From Ctena decussata (taxonomy: Eukaryota; Mollusca; Bivalvia; Lucinida; Lucinidae), in contig OZ022512.1 in the NCBI GenBank assembly GCA_963989385.1, positions 23,953,899 through 24,017,898 of the forward strand: a DNA stretch of 64,000 nt, written 5' to 3'. Every line of letters starts with the position of its first letter. The stretch's first letter is position 1. The notes below the pieces were generated by a model. The model was given only the letters and a program-made list of their open reading frames with translations, did not search any database and was not told the origin of the DNA. The position numbers were made by a program, and so were the translations under genes. Positions 23,791-35,600 of the stretch are shown piece after piece.

Positions 23791-24662
23791 GGTCTCCTGC
23801 CAGCCGGCTGGCAGAAGACTTTTTGGTCTCCTGCCAGCCTGCTGGCACTAGACCTAAAAGTCTCGTGCCAGCCGGCTATTGGAATGCTAATTAAAATAAA
23901 TAAACTGACATCACATTTCACAGAATTCTTGGGTATTTTAAAGTTAATGTTACATCAATATTATAATTACATTAAAAAAATATATGCAAACAAGCAAGCA
24001 AAATACATAAATAAAAGGACATAATAGATTTTCCAAGGGAAGTAACTCAAATTATACTTTGCAAGGGAAGTAACTCAAACTTCTACTTAACAATTTTCAC
24101 TGAAATTTTATATGCTTATTCTGCTTGCATAATTGCCTTTATGATAATGGTAGTTTCATATTATGACACTGTAGCATATTGTTTCTGGTAGAAAGAATTA
24201 GTTGATAAACAAAATTGCCTGATTGAATTGCGAAAATGCAACTATAGGGAACAGCTCATGAGAAAACTGGTAAATTTGTGGAAAACTGTTTTATTTGGCG
24301 CACACTGAAAACTTTAAGATCAAAGCGGACTTTTCACACCTACCTGTATACAAGACAAAATTCAGGAAAAAATTAAGCAGTATACTGGTGAGTAAATGAT
24401 AGTATATGAGGGGTCTCGAGCTAAGTTTAAGACTGTTTAATGTCCAAACAAAAGGGATAAATGTTCCAATTTTACATATTGAAAGCCAGACTAAAATGGA
24501 AATTTAAATTAATAAAGTGTTTAATTAGTTAACTACATGTTTAATACAATAAAATATAGCTTTCTATCATAATGCCATGAGAAATGGAATTTTCTCATCA
24601 GTATTCCAGTAGCCGGCTGGCAGGAGACTTTTAGGTCTAGTGCCAGCCGGCTGGCAGGAGAC
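23791..24662. mobile_element. Non-autonomous element with CCTGCCAGCCGGCTGGCAGG palindromes in its inverted ends
   Basis: The left end GTCTCCTGCCAGCCGGCTGGCA and right end TGCCAGCCGGCTGGCAGGAGAC are inverted, each continuing through CTAGACCTAAAAGTCTC and AGCCGGCTA.TGGAAT. The left end has one extra internal copy. The 700-base AT-rich centre contains a direct repeat CAAGGGAAGTAACTCAAA (around 24036 and 24063) and no ORF. Confidence 0.72.
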
Positions 24663-25037
24663 ACTTCCAATATGTTATGACTCTGGTTTGCTATAACTAA
24701 AAAATGCTGATTATCAGTCTCTTGATTATCACAGGCCAGTGCCAGTTTGCAACACTCACAAAGACGCATCAGACTCGATGCGTCCTGCTTTCTGCTGCAT
24801 CGGCTTTTACAACATTCTCGGAAGAAGAAAGCAATACCGTCATTATTTACAAAATGAACTTTTGATAGGGGAAGCAATGCTTCTCAGTAGGGGTCATCTT
24901 TTTAAAGAAAGCGTGCATTTGCGCCTTTAGGGTAATTGTTTTGCCTTCAAGAGCAGATTTTGTTTACAAACAGGCTGTGTCGTTTTGTAAACCTGGCAGG
25001 AAAACATAGAGGTGTATAATTATTTAGAGATTATAAT

Positions 25038-25275
25038 TGAGCCACGACACGAGAAAACCAACAATGTGGTTGTGCGCCCAGCGCAGACTCAGATCAGTCT
25101 GAGTATCCGCCCAGTCTAATCAGAGTATTCGTTATGTGCTCAAAGGCTAGCGAAGGATCTATGCTACCTTCGTGTGGACAGCGAAGACTCTGATCAGACT
25201 GGGCGGATGCTCAGGCTGATCTGAGCCTACACTTGGCGCACAACCACATTGTTGGTTATCTCGTGTCGCGGCTCA
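25038..25275. mobile_element. Foldback element (same family)
   Basis: Complete, with ends TGAGCCACGACACGAG and CTCGTGTCGCGGCTCA. The centre is in reversed order relative to the 7331 copy, so this copy is inserted in the other orientation. Confidence 0.9.
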
Positions 25276-26211
25276 ATATTATATCGAATTCTAAAATCAA
25301 AAATACTTTTCAATTCTTTGTTATAACGGGCCTGGCTGGTTGATTCATGGCTATATTATGAGACTTTACATTTTCATATGTTAAGGATACCAGTCTCAAT
25401 ATCAAAATCAGAATCTAAATGTGGTATACTGAAGTTAAACCATACGGATACTTTTCTTTTTCTTATAACAACAGAGTAGAAGGAACCAACATAACAAAAT
25501 CATAAGTCCAAACTCGTGAATCGGTGAAACATTGAGAAATCCGAAAGACACGGACCCTAGAAAGAGAACTGGCTGGGTTCTCTCGAAGACTAGCCATCGC
25601 CTGGCAGTAATAATAATACGCCGCCCATGCCTAGGTGATAAGTATATAATTACCTGTCTCGTAATTATTGTTTCTGGCTACTAAATGTTTTATTAGTCTA
25701 AGAGTACATCGAAAACACATTAATAATAAATGAATGGGAAATAACAGTCTACACTTATGGCGCATCTTAGACCCATAAAACTTTGTCAACGTTCAGAATA
25801 AAATTGTCACACAAACGAAAGTGGAAAGCTATGCCTGAAAATGGGATTAGATGTGGAATAATTTGGTAGTATAAAGAAATGCTCCGCCGACGGTCTGATA
25901 AGCCTCTTCGTATTAGGGTGTTACAGGTTGTGTTATAGCTGAGTATACTACTAAGAATATAAAGAAATTCACGGCAGCTTCTCTGTCGAACTATCAGAAA
26001 GTTTAGCAGGTATTTGTTTAGCAAACGGAAAAATATGTTTCTTGTGAAATCACCAGCCTCACAGTTCTGGCAGGACCATTTCCAGTATAAGGGGTGTTTG
26101 GTTTGCATGTAATATTTTACAAACAGTTTGAAATTACTAACAATGTAAGCCATAATCAGACGCCGCGGAACTACACTTTTGACCAAGATTTCTTTTATTG
26201 TATGCGAGGCA

Positions 26212-26597
26212 TTAAGGTAGACAAATACTGAATAGAAATATTGGCGGGGCATTCAAACCATTATACCGTCTAAATAACCAAAAGAGCTATCAAATATTTG
26301 GATCAGTAAAAAACAATTAACACCGTTTTGTGTTCCTAAAACCAATATTTTTTATGACTACATACTTTTTTACACATTTTCAATTTAAATTCATATCTCT
26401 AGCACATGAACGCACTTTCATTTCAGCCAATCATATAATCTGTAATACAGAATATTTGAAACAAACCGGTAACAAAAAATGCAGTTTTCTTGTTAATAAG
26501 CATATTAAAAATGCAAGAGAATTGAATCTCATAAAAACGATTTATAACTGTATATATACTCCACAGTTAATCCGGCGATTTGATGATGAACAATAAC
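26212..26597 (-). repeat. Dispersed repeat, shorter copy, next to the second large palindrome
   Basis: Reverse-complement match to 17391-18165 with the middle missing. Its end at 26597 lies close to the outer edge of the palindrome at about 26615. Confidence 0.7.
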
Positions 26598-26798
26598 GCT
26601 GTTTTGATTTTTAAACAAGTAAGAACAGAGTGTGGAACTACTGTCGCCCAAAGATAATGTGATTCCCGCGCAAATGGCCTAGCACAACCACTTAAGGATA
26701 ATAGGTAAAACAGGTAGTTAACGGCCCTCAGGCAATTATCCGTCGGTTTGGAAATCAGTGTCAGGGGTATATTCTTATTATTACCTATATCAACCAGT

Positions 26799-26881
26799 GT
26801 GTCCGTGGCCGAGTGGGTTAGGTTAGAGCAAGTTCCTTCACACTAATGCAGTACAATACGAGTTCGAATCCCTCCCGCAAG
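26799..26881 (+). repeat. tRNA-like segment (Ser/Leu type), left arm
   Basis: TGGCCGAGTGGGTTA resembles an A box and GAGTTCGAATCCCTC a B box, with an extended variable region between them as in class II tRNAs. An acceptor stem does not pair convincingly, so this is a tRNA relic or SINE head rather than a gene. Its inverted partner is at 28760-28843. Confidence 0.55.
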
Positions 26882-27456
26882 TTTTTTTTCCTTAAAGACA
26901 GTTTTGTTCTGAAGAGCTCTTACTTCCTTCGTTTTTAGTATCGTTTCTCTCTTATTATTTCACCTTGTTTATGTTTAATTTATTTTTCATATTGTATTAT
27001 ATATATTTAACTTTTATTTTTACGAGATATTGAAACTTTTTTCCAGCTAGACAACGTAAACCGAATAGAATTTCGAGAGCCCAACATACACTCCACTTGA
27101 AATTAACATTGAATCAACGTTGATTCAACGTCATTACTTTGAATCAACGTTGATTGGATGTTGCTATAGCGTTGCGTGCCCAGTGGGTAGATATTCAGCA
27201 CCTAGAAAAATAATCTTAAAAACTTGTAGAAATTATTTTAAATCATTCAAATAAGGGAGATTATTTTTGTCTCAATGTCTGAAGAACCTATAATGTTGTC
27301 ACTATAGCGATGAAATTAAAAATGAAATGACAGCATGCCTTTTTCGTAAAACGATTTTGTTACTAGTCTGTAGGTCCCTTCATGCGAAGCATGCATATCT
27401 GTTTATAAAAAAATAAGATAATAAAAAAAAACACATACACACAAAAACATACGTAT

Positions 27457-27535
27457 GTGGTTCGAACCTACGACCGCACACAAAGAAAATTAAGAGCCGA
27501 TAATAAATTCGAACCACTGAGCTACTTTGACGCAT
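27457..27535 (-). repeat. Second tRNA-like segment, left arm
   Basis: On the minus strand GTAGCTCAGTGGTTCGAAT (A box like) is followed after about 45 bases by CGTAGGTTCGAACC (B box like). Pairing of a cloverleaf is poor. Confidence 0.45.
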
Positions 27536-27830
27536 GGTATGTTCGGCAGCATTAAAACAATTATTATATGGACATACGTCCTCACTTTGTACAGGTAACT
27601 GCCTGTTTTCCCTTTCAGTGGTGCGTGCTTTGTTTACACCAATGTTTGTCAATAACACATTATCGTTGGGTAATAGTATACTATAGCTCAACGATAATGT
27701 GTTATTGACAAATATTGGTGTAAACAAAGAACGTACCACTGAAAGGGGAAACAGGTATTTACCTGTACTAAGTGAGGACGTATGTCAATATGATATTTGT
27801 TATAATGCTGCCGAACATACCACGAATAAA

Positions 27831-27905
27831 AGCAGCTCAGTGGTTTGAATTTGATATCATCTTTTAACTTTGCTTGTGTGTAGTCGTGGGTTCGAATCAC
27901 AAGCG
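27831..27905 (+). repeat. Second tRNA-like segment, right arm
   Basis: GCAGCTCAGTGGTTTGAAT and CGTGGGTTCGAATC form A- and B-box-like blocks, the mirror of the segment at 27457-27535. Confidence 0.45.
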
Positions 27906-28429
27906 CATGCTATTTTCTTTATTTTTTTGTATTTTGGAGGGTGGGGGTGGGGGAATATTTTTGTGTTTTGGAGGGGGGGTCTTGTTTTAATTTATTTTAT
28001 TTTTTAATAAACAGGTATGCATGCTTTGCATGAAGCTCGAATTTCATGGGACGAGTATCAAAATCGTTTCACGAAAAAAGGCATGCTGTCATTTCATCTT
28101 AAATTTCATCGTCATAATGACAACATTATAGGAGCTGCAGGCAATGAGACAAAAATAATCTTCCTTATTCGAATGATTTAGAGAAAATTATTCTGCCAGT
28201 TCTTAAAATTATTTTTTCTAGGTGCTAAATATCTACCCACTGGGCACACAACGTTGAAGCAACACCCATCAACGTTGATTCTAAGTCATGACTTTTGAAT
28301 CAACGTTGATTCAATGTTAATTCCCCTTAGAGTGTATGTTGGGCAAGCTATTTTTTTCGCGATTCATGTTGAGATGTCAGTCCGGGACTCTCCAAATTCC
28401 ATTCGGCTTACATTGTGTAGCTGGAAGAA

Positions 28430-28598
28430 AAGTAAAAAGTATGCAAAGACCAGGAACTGAAACAATCAAAATCCAAATCCAGCCCTCAAACCATAGTTGG
28501 AAACAACTAAGATTACAAATAATCAAGATACAAAGAACATATAGCCAACCGAGTGAGCAGCTTGTTCCCAAAAGGTGGCCACTCAGCAACCCAAACCG
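28430..28598 (-). mobile_element. LINE 3' UTR fragment inserted in the right arm of the large palindrome
   Basis: This is the near-identical reverse complement of 33765-33930 (GGGTTGCTGAGTGGCC through CAGTTCCTGGTCTTTGC). The matching left arm near 27035-27060 lacks it and reads GAAACTTTTTTCCAGCT, so the left arm gives the empty site. A short ACTTT-type duplication flanks the insert. Confidence 0.75.
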
Positions 28599-28759
28599 AA
28601 AGTTTCAATATCTCGTAATTCTAAAAGTTCAAAAATTAAAATACTATAGTACAAATAAATTAAACATGAACAAGAGGAAACAATAAGAGAGAAACAATAT
28701 TAAAAACGATGGAAGTAAGAGCTCTTGAGAAGAAAACTGTCTTCGAATAAAAGAATGTT

Positions 28760-28843
28760 TGCAGGAGGGATTCGAACTCGTATTTTACTGCAATAGTATG
28801 AAGGGGCATGCTGGCACTTAACCTACTCGGCCATGTACGCACC
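28760..28843 (-). repeat. tRNA-like segment (Ser/Leu type), right arm
   Basis: The reverse complement reads ATGGCCGAGTAGGTTAAGTG and GAGTTCGAATCCCTCCTGCAA, the mirror copy of the left-arm segment. It has diverged by several bases. Confidence 0.55.
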
Positions 28844-29035
28844 GGATTATCGGAGGTACTGTTGAAAATATAAGCCTAATACTGATTTCCAAACCGACGG
28901 ATAATTGCCTGGGGCCGTTAACTACCTGCTTTACCTATTATCCTTAAATGGTTGTGCTGGGCCATTTGCGCGGGAAACAAATTATCTTTGGGTGACAGTA
29001 TAAGTAGGATTAACTTCCACAGTGTCATTCTGTCT

Positions 29036-30224
29036 CTTGATCTCATAGTGTAAACACCTCCAATCAGCCAATAAAATCATCACAACTGTTAACTCTGGTC
29101 CACTGATTGGTTGACGTAATTTTCACACCTTTACCTATACAGGTAACATTGTTATGTTATGGGAACCTGACCCCCCCCCCCCCCCCCCCCCCCGGCAGAG
29201 AAGTCCTGTCTTTAAAGAACTACCACACTGGAATTCTTAGTTCAAAATTATTGCTTTTGGTCTAGAACTATAGATAAGATGTTATGTTTAATTGTACACC
29301 AGGTTTGGTTAACTTCTTTCTAATACAGGCATGGATCCACACAGGATCCCCTATATTGTGGTTATTCCCAATATTGTTTTTATCGTGTGTGTCCGCTGGG
29401 GTCTTGTTCAGAACCACCCAGTAGACCCCTTAGTTGAAAAAAATCGGTTGATTGGATATCTAGGAAAACTATGGTAGTTAATCATAAAAGTCCTCGAATA
29501 TTAAAGGTAATTACAATGACAGAGTGTAAGCCGGGTAATCACGGTCTGGTTTTTATCAAATTATTTCATATCCTATGGAGTAGTCCTGAGCTGATTACTT
29601 CCAGATATGTCTCAGGGATTACGCCAGTAAGTATGACTTGCAAAGATAAATTCTTTGTTCATATGGCTGAGGTTGTAAGTTTTGACAGAGTTGTAGGTTG
29701 TCATTTGAGGATTGTAAGAATCAGCGACAAAGCCGATGGGACAGGCCATTCTCCTGATCGCCAGATCTTGTAAAACATCAATGGTTCAGTCGCAGCCGGA
29801 TAAGCATTCTGGCCAGCAGTACCAAGTCATAGTCACTGTTTCATATCCTATGGAGTAGTCCTGAGCTGATTATTTGCAATGTCTGCTTCGGGAAAGCGCC
29901 TCGTCCTGTGAACGGTACCTTCAGATCAAAATCGCTGCCTTACCAAGATACAGTCAGTCATGTTGTGACGCTTTCATTATCCATGGTGTCCTTTGAGTAA
30001 TATTCAGCCTGACGGAGCCCATCCCTATCCGGGTTGTCTATGTTCACTTTAGCCAAATATCACAAGTCACATCGCATTTCCGCCCTGTGATGATGTTTTT
30101 ATGCCACCAGTGTCTGACCCTTATTTCCAGACACGAGTTACCGACTTGCCCATTGCTCATAATACATATAAACAATCAGATGCAAAGGGCACAGTTTACT
30201 GGGCCTATACACTAGTCATAAAGG
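29036..30224. other. Anonymous DNA with a direct repeat
   Basis: TTCATATCCTATGGAGTAGTCCTGAGCTGATTA occurs twice, at about 29567 and 29840 (landmark CCTATGGAGTAGTCCTGAGC). No gene recognised. Confidence 0.5.
29171..29193 (+). repeat. Run of 23 C
   Basis: An uninterrupted homopolymer 140 bases outside the second large palindrome. Other homopolymer runs occur at 1217-1240 (A), 2807-2817 (G) and 18764-18777 (C, in a LINE tail). Confidence 0.97.
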
Positions 30225-30370
30225 TAAAGGTTTCCCATAGCAAAATAGCCGTAGGGGCAGTGGGGGTTAGAGACCCACTGTATCTTGGGCACAGCTGATG
30301 AAAGGCGGAGCCCATTTCTCTTCTGTCGCTGCCTTATCCTTCTATGATTCGAGAAAGGTACCCAGATAAC
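30225..30370 (+). repeat. Dispersed repeat, copy 1
   Basis: GCCGTAGGGGCAGTGGGGGTTAGAG, TGAAAGGCGGAGCCCATTTCTC resemble GCCGTAGGGACAGTAATGATTAGAG and TGAAAGACGGAGCAAATCCTTCTC at 37670-37760. I do not know the family. Confidence 0.45.
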
Positions 30371-30930
30371 GCGTGAATTAACATACTTCGTGTTGTTTGT
30401 CTTAGCCATTATATATTTATCCATAAAGATTAGGGCATCAACGAAATTTCATGAAGATATCCTAAGGATAAAGGACCTTTAACAAGGAACAGAAAGAATT
30501 AGGCAAGCAGGATAAATCATGGATTCAGAGGTAAAAAAGTTTCTTTCTTATTCGGTACATATCGGCTTGGCAAGCTGAATCATTTGTTAAATTTCATGAA
30601 AATATGGGTTGCGGACCTATAATCGATACTGGACAGAAAACATATTGATTAAAAGATCGAAAGTTCTCTGATTTTGTTATGCTTAATGACTCACTTTATG
30701 ATGTGCTCGTCTGTGGATTTTTATGGAAACATTACAAAAGATAAATCTGATGCAGCCCGGAGGCAAGGACAGATAACTCATACATTTGTTAAATATTCCT
30801 AAGGATCCAGTTGCTATAGCCTGGGCAAGAAATTATGAGAGGGGAAAATGATAATTACGCTATTAAGAGTGTAACTGCCACAGTATTGAGATAAGGGGAT
30901 AATTATGTAACATAATTCGGAGAAAACATT

Positions 30931-31168
30931 TGAGCCGCAACATGAGAAAACCAACAAAGTGGTTGTGCGCCCAGCGCAGACTCAGATCAGACTGGGCATT
31001 CGCCTGGTCCCATCAGACTCTTTGCTAAGCGCTTAAAGGGTAGCTAAGGATCTAAGCTACCTCCGTGCGGACAGCTAAGGCTCTGATCAGACTTGGCGGA
31101 TGCCCAGGCTGATCAGAGTCTGCGCTAGGCGGACAGCCACTTTGTTGGTTTTCTCGTGTCACGGCTCA
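30931..31168. mobile_element. Foldback element (same family)
   Basis: Complete copy with ends TGAGCCGCAACATGAG and CTCGTGTCACGGCTCA and matching inner blocks GGTTGTGCGCCCAGCGCAG and CTGCGCTAGGCGGACAGCC. Confidence 0.9.
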
Positions 31169-31639
31169 TTTTACTGGTATTGATTAGTATGAGACAAACA
31201 AAAAACAATCCGTATCGTTTCAATCGGACCTGTTTAGGAAGGATTCTGACTTCACTTTCCGGTTTGAATAAAATGTTTTCTAAAATATTATGATATCTTT
31301 TTTTCTGCCATTATCAGATCAAATTTTGAAGACTTTAACGATTGTCCCAAATACAGTCTTAGCTGGCGTTCAGTAGTACCAATAAACTCAATTATAAGTG
31401 TCATATTTACAGCAACAAAGTGTCACCCACAGCTTCAATACGCATCAGGCGCCCTGTGTCTGGCCACTTATGTACCATTCACACAAATTGCTTTTCATTA
31501 TCTAGATCAAATGGATCCAATAATTCAGGCATACGGAATAATAGCTTACTGGCTAATGGACCATTTCAAATTTGCAGCTAGAGTTTATTTATCAACTATA
31601 TTGTTTAATTTTTGTAATGCATAAAAAAATCCAAAATGA

Positions 31640-32400
31640 ATTGTCCTATGTTTAAGCAGCCATCACTCTGTGGTAAAGTGACAGTGTTTATTGTGTATTT
31701 TCTCAAGACTTCAGTTATAATGATATTACAAAGTTTGAACATAATGCCTTAAACTGTAATTTCAAGCATGTAAAAGAGCTTTTGCGCAGTTATAACTGCA
31801 TGGGAATTGCAAGGGTCTTATTTGTACAGTGCACAATCCAATCTTCAAAATAAAATCTATTCTATTCAAAATGTGTATCAATTTTCTATATTCGTTTCAA
31901 GGACAACCTTTGAAATGTGCTACTTTTATCATGCAGCCAAATTTTTGCAATATAAGCAAAGAGTCATAACGCTGCTATAAACAGTCCAACAGAGCTAAAC
32001 TTCCTACTTTTCCAAGATCCCTTTTGTGGTATTTTCATTAGTTGTGTTGATACTTTTGCTTCCAACCTGGGGACAAGCGTCTTCTTATTAGAAGCCAACG
32101 AAACATTTCAGGGGTCCTAACTGTAGTGGATAAGTCGATCTCGGTCACATTCAAATCTACTTGATGTATAATGCAAAAGAATTTTCAAAATGAGCCGTTT
32201 AATAATTTAGTCTCTATTTTGCAATATAAGCAAACAAAAACCATAAATATATGGTAAACTAATCGATAGAGCTAAAACTGATATTTTTTCAATGTCTCAT
32301 TAATTGGAATGTTATTGCAAAGTTTCAGTAAGATGTCGTGAAACTATAACTTCCACCTGAGGAATGTTATTCCTACTGTAAGTCGATGGACATTTCCAAG
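31640..32400 (+). repeat. Degenerate tandem repeat, about 270 bp period
   Basis: GCAATATAAGCAAA followed by a CATAA.. and AGAGCTAAA.CT block occurs near 31948 and 32220. A related TCACTCTGTGGTAAAGTG unit lies upstream. No ORF. Confidence 0.45.
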
Positions 32401-32745
32401 GTTCTAAACTTCAAAATCAGACGGCTGTGCGATCTTCTAACCATCAATAATCCTTGGAAGTCCGAATAAGATCGGGGTTATTGCGATCGGATAACTCTCA
32501 GTGCCGGGGCGTCTTACTGATTACCACATGGAAAGATTTTCCTATGAGAACAGATTTACATTCTTTTGCACAACTCCCTGCCCTGCTCTCATGCATTTGT
32601 TATCCTTTGATTATAATTGAAGACACTTGTGTGTGGATGTGTTCCTAATGGTTCCAGCAAAATGCAAGTATTTGGAAATAGTGCGCTGTTCAGGAAAGCC
32701 AAAGACTTGACCAGCAAAGAATAATAATGAAAGATGTTATAAATA

Positions 32746-33315
32746 TTGTCTATTTCTAACGGTTTTGTATCTTCTAAAATTTATGATAAACGTGATGACT
32801 TTGACTTTGATATAGTTAATTTTCCATTTTTGGATGGTGACGTTCCACGTCGTCCCTCTTATGGAGTGTATATTTCTCAACTTATAAGATTTGCTAGAGT
32901 GTGTAGTCATGTAGATGACTTTAATGCTCGTAATAAATGTTTAACTGCTAAACTTCTTCAACAGGGCTATCGGTATCATAAGCTTAGAAAGGCTTTTTCT
33001 AAATTCAATCGCAGACACCATGAATTGGTTTCAAAATTTGATGTCGGATTAAAATTTCTTTTACACCAAGGCCTATCGGAACCAGAATTTTATGGTGACT
33101 TAGTATACAAATTCAAAAAGATTAAGGGTAGGACTGATTTTTCTGATCAATTCCGAAAAATAATAATACGTCACAAACGTATTGGCTATAATTTAAATGT
33201 TATGCGACAGTCTGCATGCTTAGTGATTAACCCAATCACGGTTGATAGCTTTGCTGCACTCTTTAATTGCACACCGGGGGATCGGTCGTCAGACTCTATG
33301 ATGGTCCCGACCTAA
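32746..33315 (+). pseudogene. Non-LTR retrotransposon (LINE), 3' end of the reverse transcriptase ORF
   Basis: This is an open frame of about 189 codons without a proper initiator (it opens at TTG), as expected for a 5'-truncated LINE. The peptide contains KIYDKRDDFDFDIVNFPFLD, GDVPR, SYGVYISQLIRFARV and YRYHKLRKAFSKF. I recognise this as the C-terminal tail after the RT domain in a LINE type common in molluscs and cnidarians. The palm, including the YxDD site, lies upstream of the truncation and is absent. The frame ends in NCTPGDRSSDSMM, and a long 3' UTR follows. The recognition is from memory of the motif series; the exact clade is not assigned. Confidence 0.75.
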
Positions 33316-33933
33316 AGCTATATATTTTAGTTGGTTGGGACCGGAGCCTTTTTGTCTGTTGCTTGGTCCACCGGGGCTCAACTGGTGACCTTCTTTTGCT
33401 TCAGATTTCCAGTGGGGTTGTTTGGCAGGACAGGGATCTCCACCTGTCAGACGGCCCGTTGTATCTGTTGAGTCCTCGTCTTTGCTTCTTCATGGTGTTG
33501 AAATTTGATTTATGTGTTTACCGTGATGATTCATTGACGAGTTAGAGGGTTATCATGCGAACCGAACAACCAACTAAATGTTTTGTACCACTTCAGAAAC
33601 TGAGGGTGAGGTTGGGCCTGTAAAATCGATTTAAGCCCCCCAGTAATTCATTACTGACCGTTCCAAGGCGGTAGTTCTGTTGTGGTTCTTTGTTGCCTGT
33701 TTTTGGTGTCAGAGTTTCTGTGATGTTTTACCTTATGTATGTTATTATTATTTTTGGTTCGGTTTGGGTTGCTGAGTGGCCACCTTTTGGGAACAAGCTG
33801 CTCACTCGGTTGGCCATATGTTCTCTGTATCTTGATTATTTGTAATCTTAGTTGTTTCCAACTATGGTTTGAGGGCTGGATTTGGATTTTGATTGTTTCA
33901 GTTCCTGGTCTTTGCATACTTTTTACTTTTATT
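33316..33933 (+). mobile_element. 3' UTR of the same LINE
   Basis: This non-coding tail runs from the RT stop to about 33933. Landmarks are TTGGTTGGGACC, a C tract after TTTAAG, CATTACTGACCGTTCC, GCTGAGTGGCCACC, AAGCTGCTCACTCGGTTGG and the end CAGTTCCTGGTCTTTGC. The same landmarks in the same order allow at least seven other fragments in the window to be recognised as truncated copies of this family. Confidence 0.7.
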
Positions 33934-35108
33934 GCTCTATTCACCTAGTTTTTAAACTTCTTTCTCATTTTAATATATATCTTTAGAAAGAATTATTATT
34001 GTACAAATCCTTTCGTATAAATTTATGTAGTTATATACCCCACAATTGCCTTGCTAACGAAACCCAGCTACAATGTGCATGTTTAGTGCAATTTACTATA
34101 CACGTATGCCAAAGTAGTGGGTATATTTACAGCTCGAAAATATTACCACTAAATTGTTCATGTATATATGAAGAAAAAACCATAATAATACCAACAACAA
34201 TAAAAAAGAAGAAAAAAATAACAAGAAAAAAAACAATGACCGAAGAATTTTTAGACTCAGCATATAAAATAATAAATCATAATACAATGTAACTTGATAT
34301 CGTGTGAACTGTGGTTGTAACCTAAATGAGGCGAATGGTCTAAGAGCTGCGTATGAACTTCCGGGTTTCTTTTTTTGAGCCTAGCTTTGTGACAAAGTAA
34401 CTATAGGGCAAAGCTGAGTATATTGCTTTCCCCTCGTATTTTCTTACAACTAAAGCTACTATATCTCGTTTGGTGTCGTGAGTGGGACGTAGAATAAATT
34501 GAATAAGTATCTATCATTGCCTTTTTCACTTCTTATCTAAATCACCACAACAAGGAAATATAATATCGTGAAAGGCTGTATCTGTCAGCCATTAACCTCC
34601 ATTTATTTGTCGTAATGCATTCGCTTGCATGAATAAATTTATAAATATTCTCTTTGAAATGGGGCAAATTGATGTTTAATGAGGACATATCGGCGCTCTG
34701 GGCTTGTACAGCTATTGTCCAGTATCAATGTGATAGGCACCTTTCTGTGCCAGAAAATGGATATATCATTTTTCATCAATCTGTTAAATAAGCCTTGTCC
34801 GACGAAAAGTTGGCTGTGCCCCAGCGATCAACAAAGTCAGTCGCAACTGGGTATTACTGGGTATTTGCATAGAAAATCAATCAATCCTTTGGAACCTGCA
34901 GAGTAAAGTTGATCAGGATGCGCTACTTAACCCATTAATGCCTAGTAGACTCTTCTATTTGGATATATTCGATGAGTTCATTTGCTATTTAAGGGGTGTC
35001 AGATATATATGGTTTTTTGATCATTTGTTTTATTTGGAGAAGACATACCCGTTTTACGACGCCTGATCTGGGTCTGCACTGTTTGCCTATGTCCCATTTT
35101 AGGGACGC
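33934..35108. other. Anonymous AT-rich DNA between a LINE and a SINE
   Basis: Only simple A-rich sequence (34155-34240) stands out. Confidence 0.5.
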
Positions 35109-35121
35109 TTAGCATTAATGG

Positions 35122-35389
35122 AGCCAGGCCGCGTAGCGCAATCGGTAGGGCACCTGACTCATAAGTCAGAGGTTCTAGGTTCGTTACCCGGTCTGGCAAC
35201 ATACTTTCGTTTCACCTTCCGCTGATTCAAGAAGGGCAGTTGTCAGTTACTGGCGAAAGTATGTGCACTTAGTACTGGTTAACCGCTTAGGAGGTCTAAG
35301 CCTGCCCAGGAATAGTGTGGTTAGGTAAACTGACCGTCCCAACATGTCCATAGCTGATTACCGTTGACGTTAAGCAACAAATCAATCAA
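35122..35389 (+). mobile_element. tRNA-headed SINE, complete
   Basis: The head reads GGCCGCGTAGCGCAATCGG with a loop CTCATAA, typical of a tRNA-Met-like ancestor. The common body follows and ends in CAATCAATCAA. Flanks TTAGCATTAATGG (35109-35121) and TTAGCATTTATGG (35390-35402) form a 13-base target duplication with one mismatch. Confidence 0.87.
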
Positions 35390-35600
35390 TTAGCATTTAT
35401 GGCCAATCTTAGTTTCATTGTTTGAACATGATATGAGTTACTAGACCTACTTCTTATGTATTTACAGTAATATCAGCTACCACAAGAGAACTGTTAGACA
35501 CGGGCATGCAGTGGATTTAAATGTCACCTAAGTTATGCAGTATGCAAAATAAGCTCGCTAGGTAAGGTACAGTGAACAGGATATGCCAGGTTTAGATAAA

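Larger units (their letters stand above)
26615..29035. mobile_element. Second large palindromic element with four tRNA-like segments
   Basis: Arms of about 1.05 and 1.3 kb meet at a 20-base spacer (27669-27688) between AACACATTATCGTTG and CAACGATAATGTGTT. Outer pairs include CCCAAAGATAAT (26648) with ATTATCTTTGGG (28981), and CAGGCAATTATCCGTCGGTTTGG (26735) with its inverse near 28895. The right arm is longer because of the LINE insert at 28430-28598 and a small extra segment around 28340-28390. Exact ends and a target duplication could not be fixed. No coding capacity is visible. Confidence 0.82.

Noticed and set aside
25767..26252. Minus-strand frame of 161 codons
   Set aside because: Its N-terminal part lies in a dispersed repeat (26212-26597), and no protein family is recognisable in the rest.
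26799..26881. A tRNA-Ser or tRNA-Leu gene
   Set aside because: A and B boxes are present, but no cloverleaf pairs well, and the segment is one of a mirrored pair in a palindrome.
27936..27983. G-quadruplex-forming sequence (GGAGGGTGGGGGTGGGGG)
   Set aside because: Only three runs of three or more G are well separated, and the tract is missing from the other palindrome arm, so it is probably a simple-sequence expansion.
35122..35200. A tRNA-Met gene
   Set aside because: The anticodon loop and B box look good, but the acceptor stem does not pair and the sequence continues into a SINE body with target duplications.
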